A model generated the notes under the pieces. It had not been told where the DNA came from, did not search any database, and was given only the letters and a program-made list of their open reading frames with translations. 64,000 nucleotides of DNA from Streptococcus mitis subsp. hohhotensis (GTDB lineage: Bacteria; Bacillota; Bacilli; Lactobacillales; Streptococcaceae). This document shows positions 8,847 to 15,342 of the stretch, piece after piece. The stretch covers positions 2,501-66,500 of the forward strand of contig NZ_JPFZ01000007.1 in the NCBI RefSeq assembly GCF_000722775.1. The letters are read 5' to 3'. Position numbers and translations under genes: made by a program. Numbering within the stretch: the stretch's first letter is position 1; each line of letters begins with the position of its first letter.

Positions 8847-9992
8847 TTAGCTGGAGCGGATGAAATCCATGAGCTGATTAACGACTTCAACACGTTGATT
8901 ATCGTTGATGTGGGTATACATATCAAGGGTAGTTTGAACATTATTATGACCTAATCTGTCCGAAATAATTTTGGCTGTAATACCAGCTTCAAATAGGAGA
9001 GAAGCGTGCGTATGTCTAAACCCGTGAGGCGAAATTTTTTTAAGATTATTGTGTTTACGAAAGAATCTTAAAAGTTTCACTTTCATAGTTGCAGCTAAAA
9101 GCCATCCCCCGCCATTGTTCGTAAAAATATAATTCGAATCATGTTTATAAGGCACACCAGCCTGGAAATATTCTTTTATTTGCTGTCGTTTCCAGAGTTT
9201 TAATACATTCAGAGTTTCATCATCTAAGGTGATAACCCTCTTACTCCTTTTGGTTTTAGGATCCTGAACAGTTTGTTTTTTACCAATCACGACAGCCGTG
9301 CGAGAAATGCTTAACAACTTATTTTCAAAGTCAACATCTGACCACATGAGGCCAATTGCTTCTCCAGTTCTCAATCCAGAAAAAGCGAGTAAGTGGAAAA
9401 AAGTGTAGTCTACTGGTTTACAATTTGCTTTGTAAACTTTAAGAAACTCGGTTAGTTCCTGTTTTGTATAGTAGTTTTCTTTGCCCTTTAATGGCCTATT
9501 TTTAGGCTTGATAATCTTGTCTAAAGGATTTGACTTAATGATGTCAATAGAAGTGGCATACTTGAAAATACGGCTGATTACAGAGTAGTAATTGGCATAT
9601 AGGATATAGCGATTACTTAATTTGATAGCAACCTTCTGACAATAAGCTACACTGATCTGCTGAATCTTCATATCTGTAAAATATGAGTCAATCATAACAT
9701 CAAGTTTCTTCTTAGTATTCTGATAAGTTGTTGGTTTTACAGTGCTCTTATAGCTATCAAGCCATAACTCAGCGACTTCAGCAAAAGTAGGGTTCTGGAA
9801 ATCTTCATTGTTTGAAAAACCATTTTCTTCAACATCTAAGAGAAGGTCACGTTCGGCTGCTTTAGCTTCTTTAATGGTTTTAAACCCACGGCGTGTTGTA
9901 CGCTTTTCTTTTCCAGTAGCAGGGTCTATGCCCAGGTATGTTTGAAAGAGATATCTAGTCTCTCCTTTTTTTGTAATATATTTTTTTATCAT
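8847..9992 (-). CDS. int: Tyrosine recombinase / phage integrase
   Basis: 381 residues. Residues 1-60 resemble the AP2-like arm-binding domain (KKGETRYLFQTYLGIDPATG), about 65-165 the SAM-like core-binding domain, and about 175-380 the catalytic domain. Catalytic residues visible are Arg in FSGLRTGEAIGL, His-x-x-Arg in HGFRHTHASLL, His in LGHNNVQTTL and the Tyr in DMYTHI. It joins phage and bacterial attachment sites. RBS AAAGGA precedes the ATG. It is transcribed leftward toward the candidate attL, the usual arrangement. Confidence 0.95.
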   Translation of the reverse strand: MIKKYITKKGETRYLFQTYLGIDPATGKEKRTTRRGFKTIKEAKAAERDLLLDVEENGFSNNEDFQNPTFAEVAELWLDSYKSTVKPTTYQNTKKKLDVMIDSYFTDMKIQQISVAYCQKVAIKLSNRYILYANYYSVISRIFKYATSIDIIKSNPLDKIIKPKNRPLKGKENYYTKQELTEFLKVYKANCKPVDYTFFHLLAFSGLRTGEAIGLMWSDVDFENKLLSISRTAVVIGKKQTVQDPKTKRSKRVITLDDETLNVLKLWKRQQIKEYFQAGVPYKHDSNYIFTNNGGGWLLAATMKVKLLRFFRKHNNLKKISPHGFRHTHASLLFEAGITAKIISDRLGHNNVQTTLDMYTHINDNQRVEVVNQLMDFIRSS

Positions 9993-10015
9993 AAAAAAGT
10001 CCTTTCTTTTCGATT

Positions 10016-10032
10016 GCTTGCCCGCATAGTTG
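10016..10032 (+). repeat. 17-bp repeat GCTTGCCCGCATAGTTG, copy 1
   Basis: Identical to 15706-15722 and nearly identical, inverted, to 51791-51814. This copy is in the integrase leader, 24 bases upstream of its start codon. Confidence 0.6.
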
Positions 10033-10080
10033 AAAAGGTGTAGAACTTATGATAAACTATAGTTGTATTTTTTTATCATC

Positions 10081-10157
10081 CTTTCCATTGCTTGCTTGAT
10101 GGAAAGTTTAATCCTCACACTCAGAGTCGCCAAACTTTGCGAGTGTGGGGATTTTTT
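10081..10157. terminator. Two hairpins between integrase and membrane protein
   Basis: A perfect 8-bp inverted repeat CTTTCCAT/ATGGAAAG (10081-10106) is followed by a 10-bp stem CCTCACACTC/GAGTGTGGGG (10113-10150) with six T residues on the plus strand. The second is a good rightward terminator. On the minus strand it lacks a strong U-tract, so leftward read-through into int is possible. Confidence 0.6.
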
Positions 10158-10167
10158 GTTGTCTTTT

Positions 10168-10764
10168 TTACTCTAGACCTGAGCTGACTTTAGAAGTCAA
10201 CAAGAAAGAACCGTCGTCTTGTTTTGAAAACGAAAGAATAACGCTCTTGTATTTGCTACCAGTAGAAGTATATGATACTGTCTTGCTGTCGTGGTCATTT
10301 ACTGAACTAGTTGTTACATTGTTAGGTTCTCCGTGAACGCTAGCAACGTCATCGTAGTTAGTTCCACCAGCTCCATAGTTGATAATATCGCCAACTTGAA
10401 GCGCATCAAACTGTTCTTTTGTCCAGTTAAATTTAGCATCTTCCTCTTTTTGAGATGATTCGATAGAAGAACTTACAGAGCTAACAGTCTCTTCAACGTT
10501 TTTACCTAGTTCTTTCAATGATTTAGCGTACATTGCTTGAGTTACTAATACAATAGCAATAGACACGACTGCTAGAACCGTCCCAATAATAGCTAGTGTT
10601 TTTGGTCTTTTTCGATTTACTGCAAAACCAATTAAACCGAAGATAAGAGCTAAAATAGCCAAAATGAATGAAAAATTATTGATGATAGGCATCCATGAGC
10701 CAAGTAGAGCCAGCGCTCCAAAAATAATAGCTAAAATACCTAAAACCTTGCGTTCTTGTTTCAT
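10168..10764 (-). CDS. Two-helix membrane protein with C-terminal extracytoplasmic domain, lysogeny module
   Basis: 198 residues. The N-terminus has hydrophobic helices at about 8-45 and 55-78 (DUF4190-like pair, GILAIIFGALALLGSW). A linker rich in Ser/Glu follows. The C-terminal 90 residues (WTKEQFDALQVGDI... VASVHGEPN... YTSTGSKYKSVILSF) resemble the SmpA/BLIP-like fold of small surface proteins. It sits between integrase and repressor, where streptococcal phages carry lysogenic-conversion or superinfection-exclusion genes. That role is inferred from place and topology. Confidence 0.6.
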   Translation of the reverse strand: MKQERKVLGILAIIFGALALLGSWMPIINNFSFILAILALIFGLIGFAVNRKRPKTLAIIGTVLAVVSIAIVLVTQAMYAKSLKELGKNVEETVSSVSSSIESSQKEEDAKFNWTKEQFDALQVGDIINYGAGGTNYDDVASVHGEPNNVTTSSVNDHDSKTVSYTSTGSKYKSVILSFSKQDDGSFLLTSKVSSGLE

Positions 10765-10829
10765 AATGAAACCTCTCTATCAGCTTTTAGTGTGGATCAG
10801 TTGTTGCACATATTTATTTCCGTTTTACG

Positions 10830-10856
10830 CAACTATTTCCAAAATGGAAACAGTTG
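10830..10856 (-). repeat. 27-bp palindrome, copy A
   Basis: Core TTTCCATTTTGGAAA flanked by CAACT/AGTTG arms, 25 bases after the PemK-like stop and upstream of the membrane-protein gene. Copies B and C have the same core and the same orientation relative to the preceding gene. Confidence 0.6.
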
Positions 10857-10880
10857 ATTTTTACTATTGTTCGTTGGAAA

Positions 10881-11315
10881 TTAGTATAAATCTAACCCAA
10901 GAACTTCTTTTATCTTGTCTAATAGTTTTTTATGGTCGTTTGTATCTAGCTTGTAAGCTGGTCTGTAAACTTTATCATATAACTCTTTTCCTGCTGCATC
11001 TAGCATTACTTGTCCATCACTATCAGTCTTTTTCTTTGTTTTATAGACGATTTTCCGTTTGTCTATTTCTTGGATTTTTCGGACATAAGCATAGGCTTTG
11101 GGCTTGGACGGAGTGTTTTGATATTTACTATTTTCAATCGTGATACCACCACGATATTTCTTTCCTGATTTTTTACCAGTTAAAGGTGCTACTAGTAGTG
11201 TTCCATCGGCTTTGTCAGGAGTTGTTAAGATGATAGCGTAGTGTTTTCCGTAAAATTCATTCCCACCTTTTTGTGGGAAGTTGATTAGATAAACTTCGCC
11301 TTGTTGAAATTTCAT
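10881..11315 (-). CDS. PemK/MazF-like protein (type II toxin family)
   Basis: 144 residues from the ATG at 11315 (MKFQQGEVYLINFPQKGG), preceded by GGAG at good spacing. A longer open frame to 11594 has no RBS. The GEVYLINFP start, HYAIILTTPD and LLVAPLTGKK segments fit the PemK/MazF fold of ribosome-independent mRNA interferases. C-terminal residues are Lys/Asp-rich. No obvious antitoxin gene adjoins it: upstream is the CI repressor and downstream the membrane protein. It could be a non-toxic homologue, or its control may be at the promoter and leader. Confidence 0.65.
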   Translation of the reverse strand: MKFQQGEVYLINFPQKGGNEFYGKHYAIILTTPDKADGTLLVAPLTGKKSGKKYRGGITIENSKYQNTPSKPKAYAYVRKIQEIDKRKIVYKTKKKTDSDGQVMLDAAGKELYDKVYRPAYKLDTNDHKKLLDKIKEVLGLDLY

Positions 11316-11338
11316 ATAATGCTCCAGATAATAAAATA

Positions 11339-11429
11339 AGGTGTACCTCTTAGAAGTACACCAGACCGTTTTGTCCTTGACGAACAAGGCTTTATAAGTA
11401 AATATCGTATCCTTGACGAACAAGGCTTT
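11339..11429 (-). promoter_or_regulatory. Structured leader of the PemK-like gene with duplicated hairpins
   Basis: A 20-base sequence containing the inverted repeat CCTTG-N5-CAAGG occurs twice, perfectly, 36 bases apart (11374-11393 and 11410-11429). A third hairpin GGTGTAC/GTACACC lies at 11339-11362. All fall between the promoter and the start codon, so the transcript would begin with three hairpins. Confidence 0.55.
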
Positions 11430-11439
11430 TGACATTATT

Positions 11440-11468
11440 AGTGTACTTCTTTTTTTATTTTTTGTCAA
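11440..11468 (-). promoter_or_regulatory. Promoter of the PemK-like gene
   Basis: On the minus strand: TTGACA (11468-11463), 17-base A-rich spacer, TACACT (11445-11440). Palindrome copy B ends two bases upstream of the -35. Confidence 0.6.
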
Positions 11469-11469
11469 G

Positions 11470-11496
11470 TAATTGTTTCCAAAATGGAAACAGTTG
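11470..11496 (-). repeat. 27-bp palindrome, copy B
   Basis: Same TTTCCATTTTGGAAA core as copies A and C, 3 bases after the CI stop codon and directly upstream of the PemK-like promoter. Confidence 0.6.
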
Positions 11497-11499
11497 GTT

Positions 11500-12264
11500 T
11501 TATTCCCCTCTATACACCCCGACAACTGCATAGATTTTGATGTGTGTGTCTTCGGCTGGTGGGAAGTCAAGGATGATATCTTCATACTTGTCATTGAGTG
11601 ACACTAGGCGTAAGCGTCCGTTTTCGGTATATATCTTCTTGAAGTAAGAACGGTCTCCGTATGCGATAACTGCTAGGTTTCCGTTGTAGGTAGTCAGTCC
11701 TTTGTCTACTAAATAGAGAATATCTCCGTCTTGGTAGTCAGGTTGCATGGAGTCTCCGCTTACCCTGGTCGCAATATCGTGGCGTGGTGGTTGCTCGTCA
11801 ACCTCTATAGTCTCTCTGTCTGTATCGTCGTAACCGAATCCATAGTTGAATCCGCTAGCTGCAGCCGTCTCAGATACAACCTCAACTTGGTACAAGTCGA
11901 TAACTTTCTCCGATACTTCGTTTATCTTCGCTTTTCTTCGTTTCTCTTGTTCGTCACGTAATTTTTCAGCGTATGTGATAACTTTTCTTTGTCCAGGTGG
12001 TTCTAGTTTGTCGTAGATGGATTGGATGGGGGAAGTGGTAGGAGTGGTTTCAATAGATGAAGGTTTGGCTAGGTCAAATAGATATTGAGGAGAAACTTCT
12101 AAAGCCTGAGCGTATATTCTAATATCCTTTTCATCTAACTGTCTATTTCCGTTTTCATGGTTAGAAATTGTATTTTGCTTAAAACCTGTCAGCTCGGCAA
12201 GTTTTTTTTGAGTTAATTTCTTGGATTTTCTTACTTCTTTAATTGAGCTACCTAGTATATTCAT
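11500..12264 (-). CDS. CI-like prophage repressor with LexA/S24 self-cleavage domain
   Basis: 254 residues. Residues about 5-65 form an XRE helix-turn-helix (IKEVRKSKKLTQKKLAELTGFKQ). The C-terminal S24 peptidase domain has a likely cleavage region near AAASG, the serine nucleophile in SGDSMQPDYQDGD and the lysine in YFKKIY. It should hold the lysogenic state and be inactivated by RecA-stimulated self-cleavage during SOS. The ATG at 12264 is preferred over the TTG at 12273 because AAAGGAG would abut the TTG. It is divergent from the early promoter. Confidence 0.9.
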   Translation of the reverse strand: MNILGSSIKEVRKSKKLTQKKLAELTGFKQNTISNHENGNRQLDEKDIRIYAQALEVSPQYLFDLAKPSSIETTPTTSPIQSIYDKLEPPGQRKVITYAEKLRDEQEKRRKAKINEVSEKVIDLYQVEVVSETAAASGFNYGFGYDDTDRETIEVDEQPPRHDIATRVSGDSMQPDYQDGDILYLVDKGLTTYNGNLAVIAYGDRSYFKKIYTENGRLRLVSLNDKYEDIILDFPPAEDTHIKIYAVVGVYRGE

Positions 12265-12288
12265 ATTAAACAACTCCTTTCATTTCTT

Positions 12289-12294
12289 ATTATA
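12289..12294 (-). promoter_or_regulatory. -10 box of the leftward repressor promoter
   Basis: TATAAT on the minus strand, about 25 bases before the repressor start. Its -35 region is poor, which fits a promoter that is weak or activated. Confidence 0.5.
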
Positions 12295-12324
12295 TACTAA
12301 CGTGACAAAAAAATAAATAAAAAA

Positions 12325-12340
12325 ATCTCAAAAAGTGATA
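12325..12340. promoter_or_regulatory. Possible second repressor half-site
   Basis: ATCTCA and TGATA half-sites in the divergent region, resembling the perfect operator at 12358 but with five bases between the halves. Confidence 0.3.
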
Positions 12341-12348
12341 AAAAATTA

Positions 12349-12377
12349 TTGACAAATATCTCAAGATGAGATATAAT
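12349..12377 (+). promoter_or_regulatory. Early rightward promoter
   Basis: Consensus TTGACA, 17-base spacer, TATAAT. The spacer and -10 contain a perfect operator palindrome, so repressor binding would block RNA polymerase. Confidence 0.85.
12358..12372. promoter_or_regulatory. CI operator ATCTCA-N3-TGAGAT
   Basis: Perfect 6-3-6 palindrome inside the early promoter. An identical pattern recurs at 14213-14227. Confidence 0.65.
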
Positions 12378-12424
12378 TAAATCAAGCTTAAGGAAATAAC
12401 AAAAACAAAGCGGAGGGAAACACA

Positions 12425-12700
12425 ATGAATAAAGGACTTACAACACAAGAACAAATCGCACTAGCAAAAGAAATCTTACAAGTTAAGAACCGCAGAGAAC
12501 GCTCACTTAAATTAGGAGAAATCCTAGATCGTGAAAAACTATCGTCAGATGATATGTACGAATTGTATAACACACTATTGACAACAATTAGAGTTTACGG
12601 CGATGTTATCGGATTTGATGATAAAGATTTTCAAGAAATGGCTCTTACAATCTTAGTTCTTGAAAAGGTTGAAGAAGCCAAACAAGCTAGGGTAGCGTAG
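12425..12700 (+). CDS. Early phage protein of unknown function (first early gene)
   Basis: 91 residues, mostly helical and charged, with no helix-turn-helix that I recognise, although it occupies the cro position. RBS GGAGGG is 8 bases before the ATG. Being first under the early promoter suggests a role in the lytic decision or host takeover; that is inference. Confidence 0.7.
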   Translation: MNKGLTTQEQIALAKEILQVKNRRERSLKLGEILDREKLSSDDMYELYNTLLTTIRVYGDVIGFDDKDFQEMALTILVLEKVEEAKQARVA

Positions 12701-12763
12701 AGAGGTGCGATTCCTCTCCTAGCTATTGCTCCAAGAGCAAAATAAAAAAAGGAGGTAAGGCAA

Positions 12764-12901
12764 ATGATGGAACACATCATAAAAAGCCTAGCAACCAAGG
12801 ACACTGCAACCGTCATCTTGGTACTAGGCTTAATCAGAGAAGCACGTTTGTGGCACAAACAAATCTTAGAACACAAACGTAAGCTTCAAAACAAAAAGTA
12901 G
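12764..12901 (+). CDS. Small early phage protein, 45 aa
   Basis: Starts MMEHIIKSLATKD after a strong AGGAGG (8 bases upstream). One hydrophobic stretch (TVILVLGLI) then a basic tail (HKQILEHKRKLQNKK) suggests a membrane-peripheral peptide. Not recognised. Confidence 0.6.
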   Translation: MMEHIIKSLATKDTATVILVLGLIREARLWHKQILEHKRKLQNKK

Positions 12902-12962
12902 AGAAAGGGGCAGAAGCTCCAACCTCTACTTGATAGTGTACCATCATTTGCCGTGAAAAGCA

Positions 12963-13067
12963 ATGGATGAAAATGTTGGATTGATAATCCTAGCAGGATT
13001 TGTGATTGTGTCTTTTACTATCCGTCAGATAGTGAAGTACCGATGTTATAAAAAAGATAAGGAGTAG
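12963..13067 (+). CDS. Small membrane protein, 34 aa
   Basis: MDENVGLIILAGFVIVSFTI followed by a basic tail: a single membrane-spanning helix. The ribosome-binding site is weak, but it ends 12 bases before a clear RBS and gene, in an array of small early genes. Confidence 0.4.
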   Translation: MDENVGLIILAGFVIVSFTIRQIVKYRCYKKDKE

Positions 13068-13079
13068 GAAGGAGATATC

Positions 13080-13262
13080 ATGGAATCATTGATAATTTCA
13101 ATTTTAACATCTTTGATTGTGACATCTACTATGATGCATTACCACATTTATAAAGTAAATGAACTATACAAAAAATATATGGATTTTGAAAAATCAAGTG
13201 TAGAAGAATTTGCTAAATCAATTACAAGCAGACTTCCAAAAAATTCTTCCCAAGAGGAGTAG
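13080..13262 (+). CDS. Small membrane protein, 60 aa
   Basis: N-terminal hydrophobic helix (SLIISILTSLIVTS), then a helical charged tail ending SRLPKNSSQEE. RBS GGAAGGAG is 6 bases from the ATG. Unknown function. Confidence 0.6.
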   Translation: MESLIISILTSLIVTSTMMHYHIYKVNELYKKYMDFEKSSVEEFAKSITSRLPKNSSQEE

Positions 13263-13331
13263 AAAATATGAACGAACTACGAACCTTTGCCAGAAATGGC
13301 GGAATTTATACGAGTTAGGAGGGGAAATAAA

Positions 13332-13457
13332 ATGATTCACCATTATATTACAAAGTATGAAGAAAAAGGGCGATATTATGCTGAAGCATGGCTTCAAATT
13401 GATATTTTAGGAAAAAGTTTTTGTTTATCAAAAAAACGCATCCGTTTAGATGCGTAG
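13332..13457 (+). CDS. Small early phage protein, 41 aa
   Basis: MIHHYITKYEEKGRYYAEAW start, after a strong AGGAGGGG. Its last codons form a hairpin that works as the terminator of the convergent gene. It looks like small streptococcal phage proteins of unknown role. Confidence 0.55.
   Translation: MIHHYITKYEEKGRYYAEAWLQIDILGKSFCLSKKRIRLDA
13430..13455 (-). terminator. Leftward terminator of the YjzC-like gene
   Basis: On the minus strand ACGCATC-N6-GATGCGT followed by six to seven T residues, 13 bases after the stop of the leftward gene. Confidence 0.75.
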
Positions 13458-13467
13458 AGTGATCAGA

Positions 13468-13635
13468 TTATTGTTTAACCCAACCATTACCTGGTTTTTG
13501 AGTTGGTGGTAATCTGTCACCTTTATCGATATGAACGACACGGCCACCAGGTACATTACCGCCACGAGGACCTTTTTCGATATAAGTTCCTGCAGGTTGA
13601 TTATCTGTTCCAGGTTTTATTGGAGTATTTGCCAT
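13468..13635 (-). CDS. YjzC-like small protein, antisense to the early operon
   Basis: 55 residues starting MANTPIKPGTDNQPAGTYIE and rich in Gly/Pro (KGPRGGNVPGGRVVHIDKGD), a pattern I associate with the YjzC family of small Firmicutes proteins of unknown function. RBS AAAGGAG is 8 bases upstream. It has its own promoter, a hairpin in its leader and its own terminator, so it is an independent unit read against the early genes and could be expressed in the lysogen. Confidence 0.7.
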   Translation of the reverse strand: MANTPIKPGTDNQPAGTYIEKGPRGGNVPGGRVVHIDKGDRLPPTQKPGNGWVKQ

Positions 13636-13661
13636 ACTATCTTCTCCTTTCTATTGGAATT

Positions 13662-13705
13662 TTGACTAAAACGGGGAGAGGTCTTAGTCAAGAATGATTA
13701 TAGCA
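13662..13705 (-). promoter_or_regulatory. Extended -10 promoter and leader hairpin of the YjzC-like gene
   Basis: TGCTATAAT on the minus strand (13705-13697) is an extended -10. Downstream, TTGACTAA/TTAGTCAA arms (13662-13691) can form a stem in the 5' leader, ahead of the RBS. Confidence 0.6.
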
Positions 13706-13778
13706 CAATCTAAATTAAATAACAATATGTAGTGTTTTTATATGTTTAAAACACAATATATTGGGAAAGGAGCAATGT

Positions 13779-13955
13779 GTGTGGAAGAAGTTTAAGCATT
13801 TATTGATTGAAAAAGGGATGACACAGAAGGCATTAGCTGAAAAAGCTGGTATCAGTCCAAATACAATCAGAAATATCAAAACCGAGCGTATTTCTTTTAA
13901 GAATATGTGCAAAATCGCTGATGCACTGGAAGTCAGCTTAGACGAATTAAGATAA
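13779..13955 (+). CDS. XRE-family DNA-binding protein (Cro-like)
   Basis: 58 residues, almost entirely a helix-turn-helix: MTQKALAEKAGISPNTIRNI is the HTH and the C-terminus ends in SLDELR, as in short Cro/XRE proteins. The GTG start at 13779 is chosen because AAAGGAG lies 6 bases upstream; the earlier TTG is within the RBS. It probably antagonises or tunes CI. The next regulator follows 12 bases later. Confidence 0.8.
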   Translation: MWKKFKHLLIEKGMTQKALAEKAGISPNTIRNIKTERISFKNMCKIADALEVSLDELR

Positions 13956-13967
13956 GGGGGTGAGGGC

Positions 13968-14204
13968 GTGCAGGAACTTACAAAAAAGCAAAAGTTAAAA
14001 AAGCAAGAATTGAAGCCGAAAATAAAGCTTAGAAAAGAGAGAAAAAAACATGAACTTACGACAGTTTTTATGGCAGATTTAATTGGTTTGAAAAATCGCA
14101 GACAATATGAATTAAAAGAAAATGGCAAAGCTCCATTTCATGATTATGAGATATCTATTATTTCTAATTATTTTCACAAATCAGAGAGTGAATTATTTTT
14201 TTAA
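13968..14204 (+). CDS. Second small DNA-binding-like protein
   Basis: 78 residues, GTG start after GGGGGTGAG. Very basic N-terminus (KKQKLKKQELKPKIKLRKERKK), then an XRE-like fold (MADLIGLKNRRQYELKENGKAP) as in phage C1/Cro-type regulators. Its stop lies 8 bases before a CI-type operator. Confidence 0.6.
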   Translation: MQELTKKQKLKKQELKPKIKLRKERKKHELTTVFMADLIGLKNRRQYELKENGKAPFHDYEISIISNYFHKSESELFF

Positions 14205-14212
14205 AATAAAAT

Positions 14213-14227
14213 ATCTCAATTTGAGAT
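14213..14227. promoter_or_regulatory. Second perfect CI operator
   Basis: ATCTCA-ATT-TGAGAT, the same 6-3-6 palindrome as at the early promoter, 20 bases upstream of the frameshifted initiator-like gene. Confidence 0.6.
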
Positions 14228-14246
14228 TAAAAAGAAAGGAGAACTT

Positions 14247-14649
14247 ATGACAGATTTTAAAAACTTGAATCTTCAATTAATCTTTCAGAAATGCGACGGA
14301 TGATTACACTGCAGTCAAAAATGATTTTCTGAGAGATCCAAAGCTTGAGCCGGCAACAATTGGGATATTGATGGTTGTTCTCAGTAATAAAGAGAATTGG
14401 CTTGTCTATCCAGAGGAAATAGCTAGACGGTTGAATATTAGCCGCGAAATGGTTTTAAGGCATTTCAAAAAGATTGAAAAAGCTGGATATTTACGGACTG
14501 TCAAAAAAAGCCTCGGCAGAGGGAGAGGAGTTCAGACTTTCAGATTCTTCTCAGATACAAAAATAACTGATTTTCAATTTGAAATTATGTTGCAACGCCT
14601 TGATGAAGCGATAGCTATGAAGAAGTCTGAGTTATCCACAATTACTTAA
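14247..14649 (+). pseudogene. Frameshifted helix-turn-helix replication-initiator-like gene
   Basis: The ATG at 14247 (RBS AAAGGAG) opens MTDFKNLNLQLIFQKCDG and stops at 14301. The +1 frame continues from about 14302 as DYTAVKNDFLRDPKLEP and runs to 14649 with a winged-helix region (YPEEIARRLNISREMVLRHF, then GRGRGVQTFRF). Removing one G in GACGGATGAT restores a single 133-residue protein like the HTH proteins at phage and plasmid replication regions. An ATG at 14368 could give a short C-terminal product. The iterons directly downstream support an initiator role. Confidence 0.7.
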
Positions 14650-14656
14650 TACAAAG

Positions 14657-14701
14657 TTGCGTTTTACAACATTGTATTTTGCAACATTGCATTTTACAAC
14701 G
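14657..14701 (+). repeat. Three tandem 15-bp iterons (candidate origin)
   Basis: TTGCGTTTTACAACA, TTGTATTTTGCAACA and TTGCATTTTACAACG stand head to tail, followed by a partial fourth (TTGTAAAAT). Each junction forms CAACATTG or CAACGTTG. They directly follow the initiator-like gene and precede AT-rich DNA. Confidence 0.65.
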
Positions 14702-14830
14702 TTGTAAAATAAGGCACTAATAAATATTAACTAACAACAAGTATTAAATAACAATAAATATTAAAAGACAACAAGTCCTACTTATCTAAATAAATAAAAG
14801 AGAGGGTAGAAAAATAAATACAAAGGAGAA
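14702..14830. other. AT-rich, gene-free segment after the iterons
   Basis: Contains repeated AATAAATATTAA and GACAACAAGT-like words and no open frame. Suits a DNA-unwinding region of an origin. An RBS for the next small ORF is at its end. Confidence 0.4.
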
Positions 14831-14834
14831 AGAA

Positions 14835-14960
14835 ATGAGACCAAGACGATATCCGTATAGTGGGGAAATAAAAAAGCCTATCAATTTTCAGATAGACTTA
14901 GAAAAATTCAAGCGTCTTAGCTATGAAGCCATTCATGATACTTCTCAAGTAACTCAATAG
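14835..14960 (+). CDS. Truncated-looking early phage protein, 41 aa
   Basis: Starts MRPRRYPYSGEIKKPINFQI after AAGGAG. The MRP-x-RYP opening recurs at 24600, where it ends after 11 codons. The 3' end here overlaps the convergent gene by 44 bases, which suggests the original C-terminus was replaced when the antisense gene came in. Unknown function. Confidence 0.45.
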   Translation: MRPRRYPYSGEIKKPINFQIDLEKFKRLSYEAIHDTSQVTQ

Positions 14961-15108
14961 TAGTTATTGCAGAAGTTAAACTACTGACCATCCCAAGTTG
15001 CAATCCGTCTGTATGGTCAATCTGTTTAGTAGCTTCATTAGCTTTAGCAGCAATATCTTGCATATCTTCAGCTGTTAAAGATTCTCGAAATTCTTTAAAG
15101 GATTTCAT
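14917..15108 (-). CDS. Antisense moron-like protein, 63 aa
   Basis: MKSFKEFRESLTAEDMQDIA opening, an acidic helical protein. RBS AAAGGAGG 8 bases upstream and an extended -10 TGCTATAAT 17 bases before that. It has the same promoter-RBS layout as the antisense gene at 15335-15574. Product unknown; small acidic phage proteins are often inhibitors, which is speculation here. Confidence 0.7.
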   Translation of the reverse strand: MKSFKEFRESLTAEDMQDIAAKANEATKQIDHTDGLQLGMVSSLTSAITTIELLEKYHEWLHS

Positions 15109-15131
15109 AACATTACCTCCTTTCTGACTAT

Positions 15132-15140
15132 ATTATAGCA
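15132..15140 (-). promoter_or_regulatory. Extended -10 promoter of the first antisense gene
   Basis: TGCTATAAT on the minus strand, about 24 bases before the start codon, with no -35 consensus. Confidence 0.6.
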
Positions 15141-15171
15141 GAAATGGAGATTAGAGACAGAAAGGAGCAGG

Positions 15172-15342
15172 ATGAAAGAAAAACTAAACGAATTTTTAAA
15201 ATTCAGAAGTCAATTTACAAAACGAGAATGGATTGAAATTAACCAAGTTGTTGAAGCTCGTTTAAATGAAAAAGCCGACCAGTTGAAACTGGACGACTCA
15301 GATGTAGAAATCATTTCTAAAAGACTAGAAAGAGTTATCTAG
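15172..15342 (+). CDS. Small early phage protein, 56 aa
   Basis: MKEKLNEFLKFRSQFTKREW opening, charged and helical, RBS AAAGGAG. It overlaps the 3' end of the convergent antisense gene by 8 bases. Not recognised beyond being a typical streptococcal phage early protein. Confidence 0.6.
   Translation: MKEKLNEFLKFRSQFTKREWIEINQVVEARLNEKADQLKLDDSDVEIISKRLERVI

Noticed and set aside
13268-13318. 16-codon ORF MNELRTFARNGGIYTS
   Set aside because: Its opening recalls antirepressor N-termini, but it is too short and lacks a clear RBS; perhaps a remnant.
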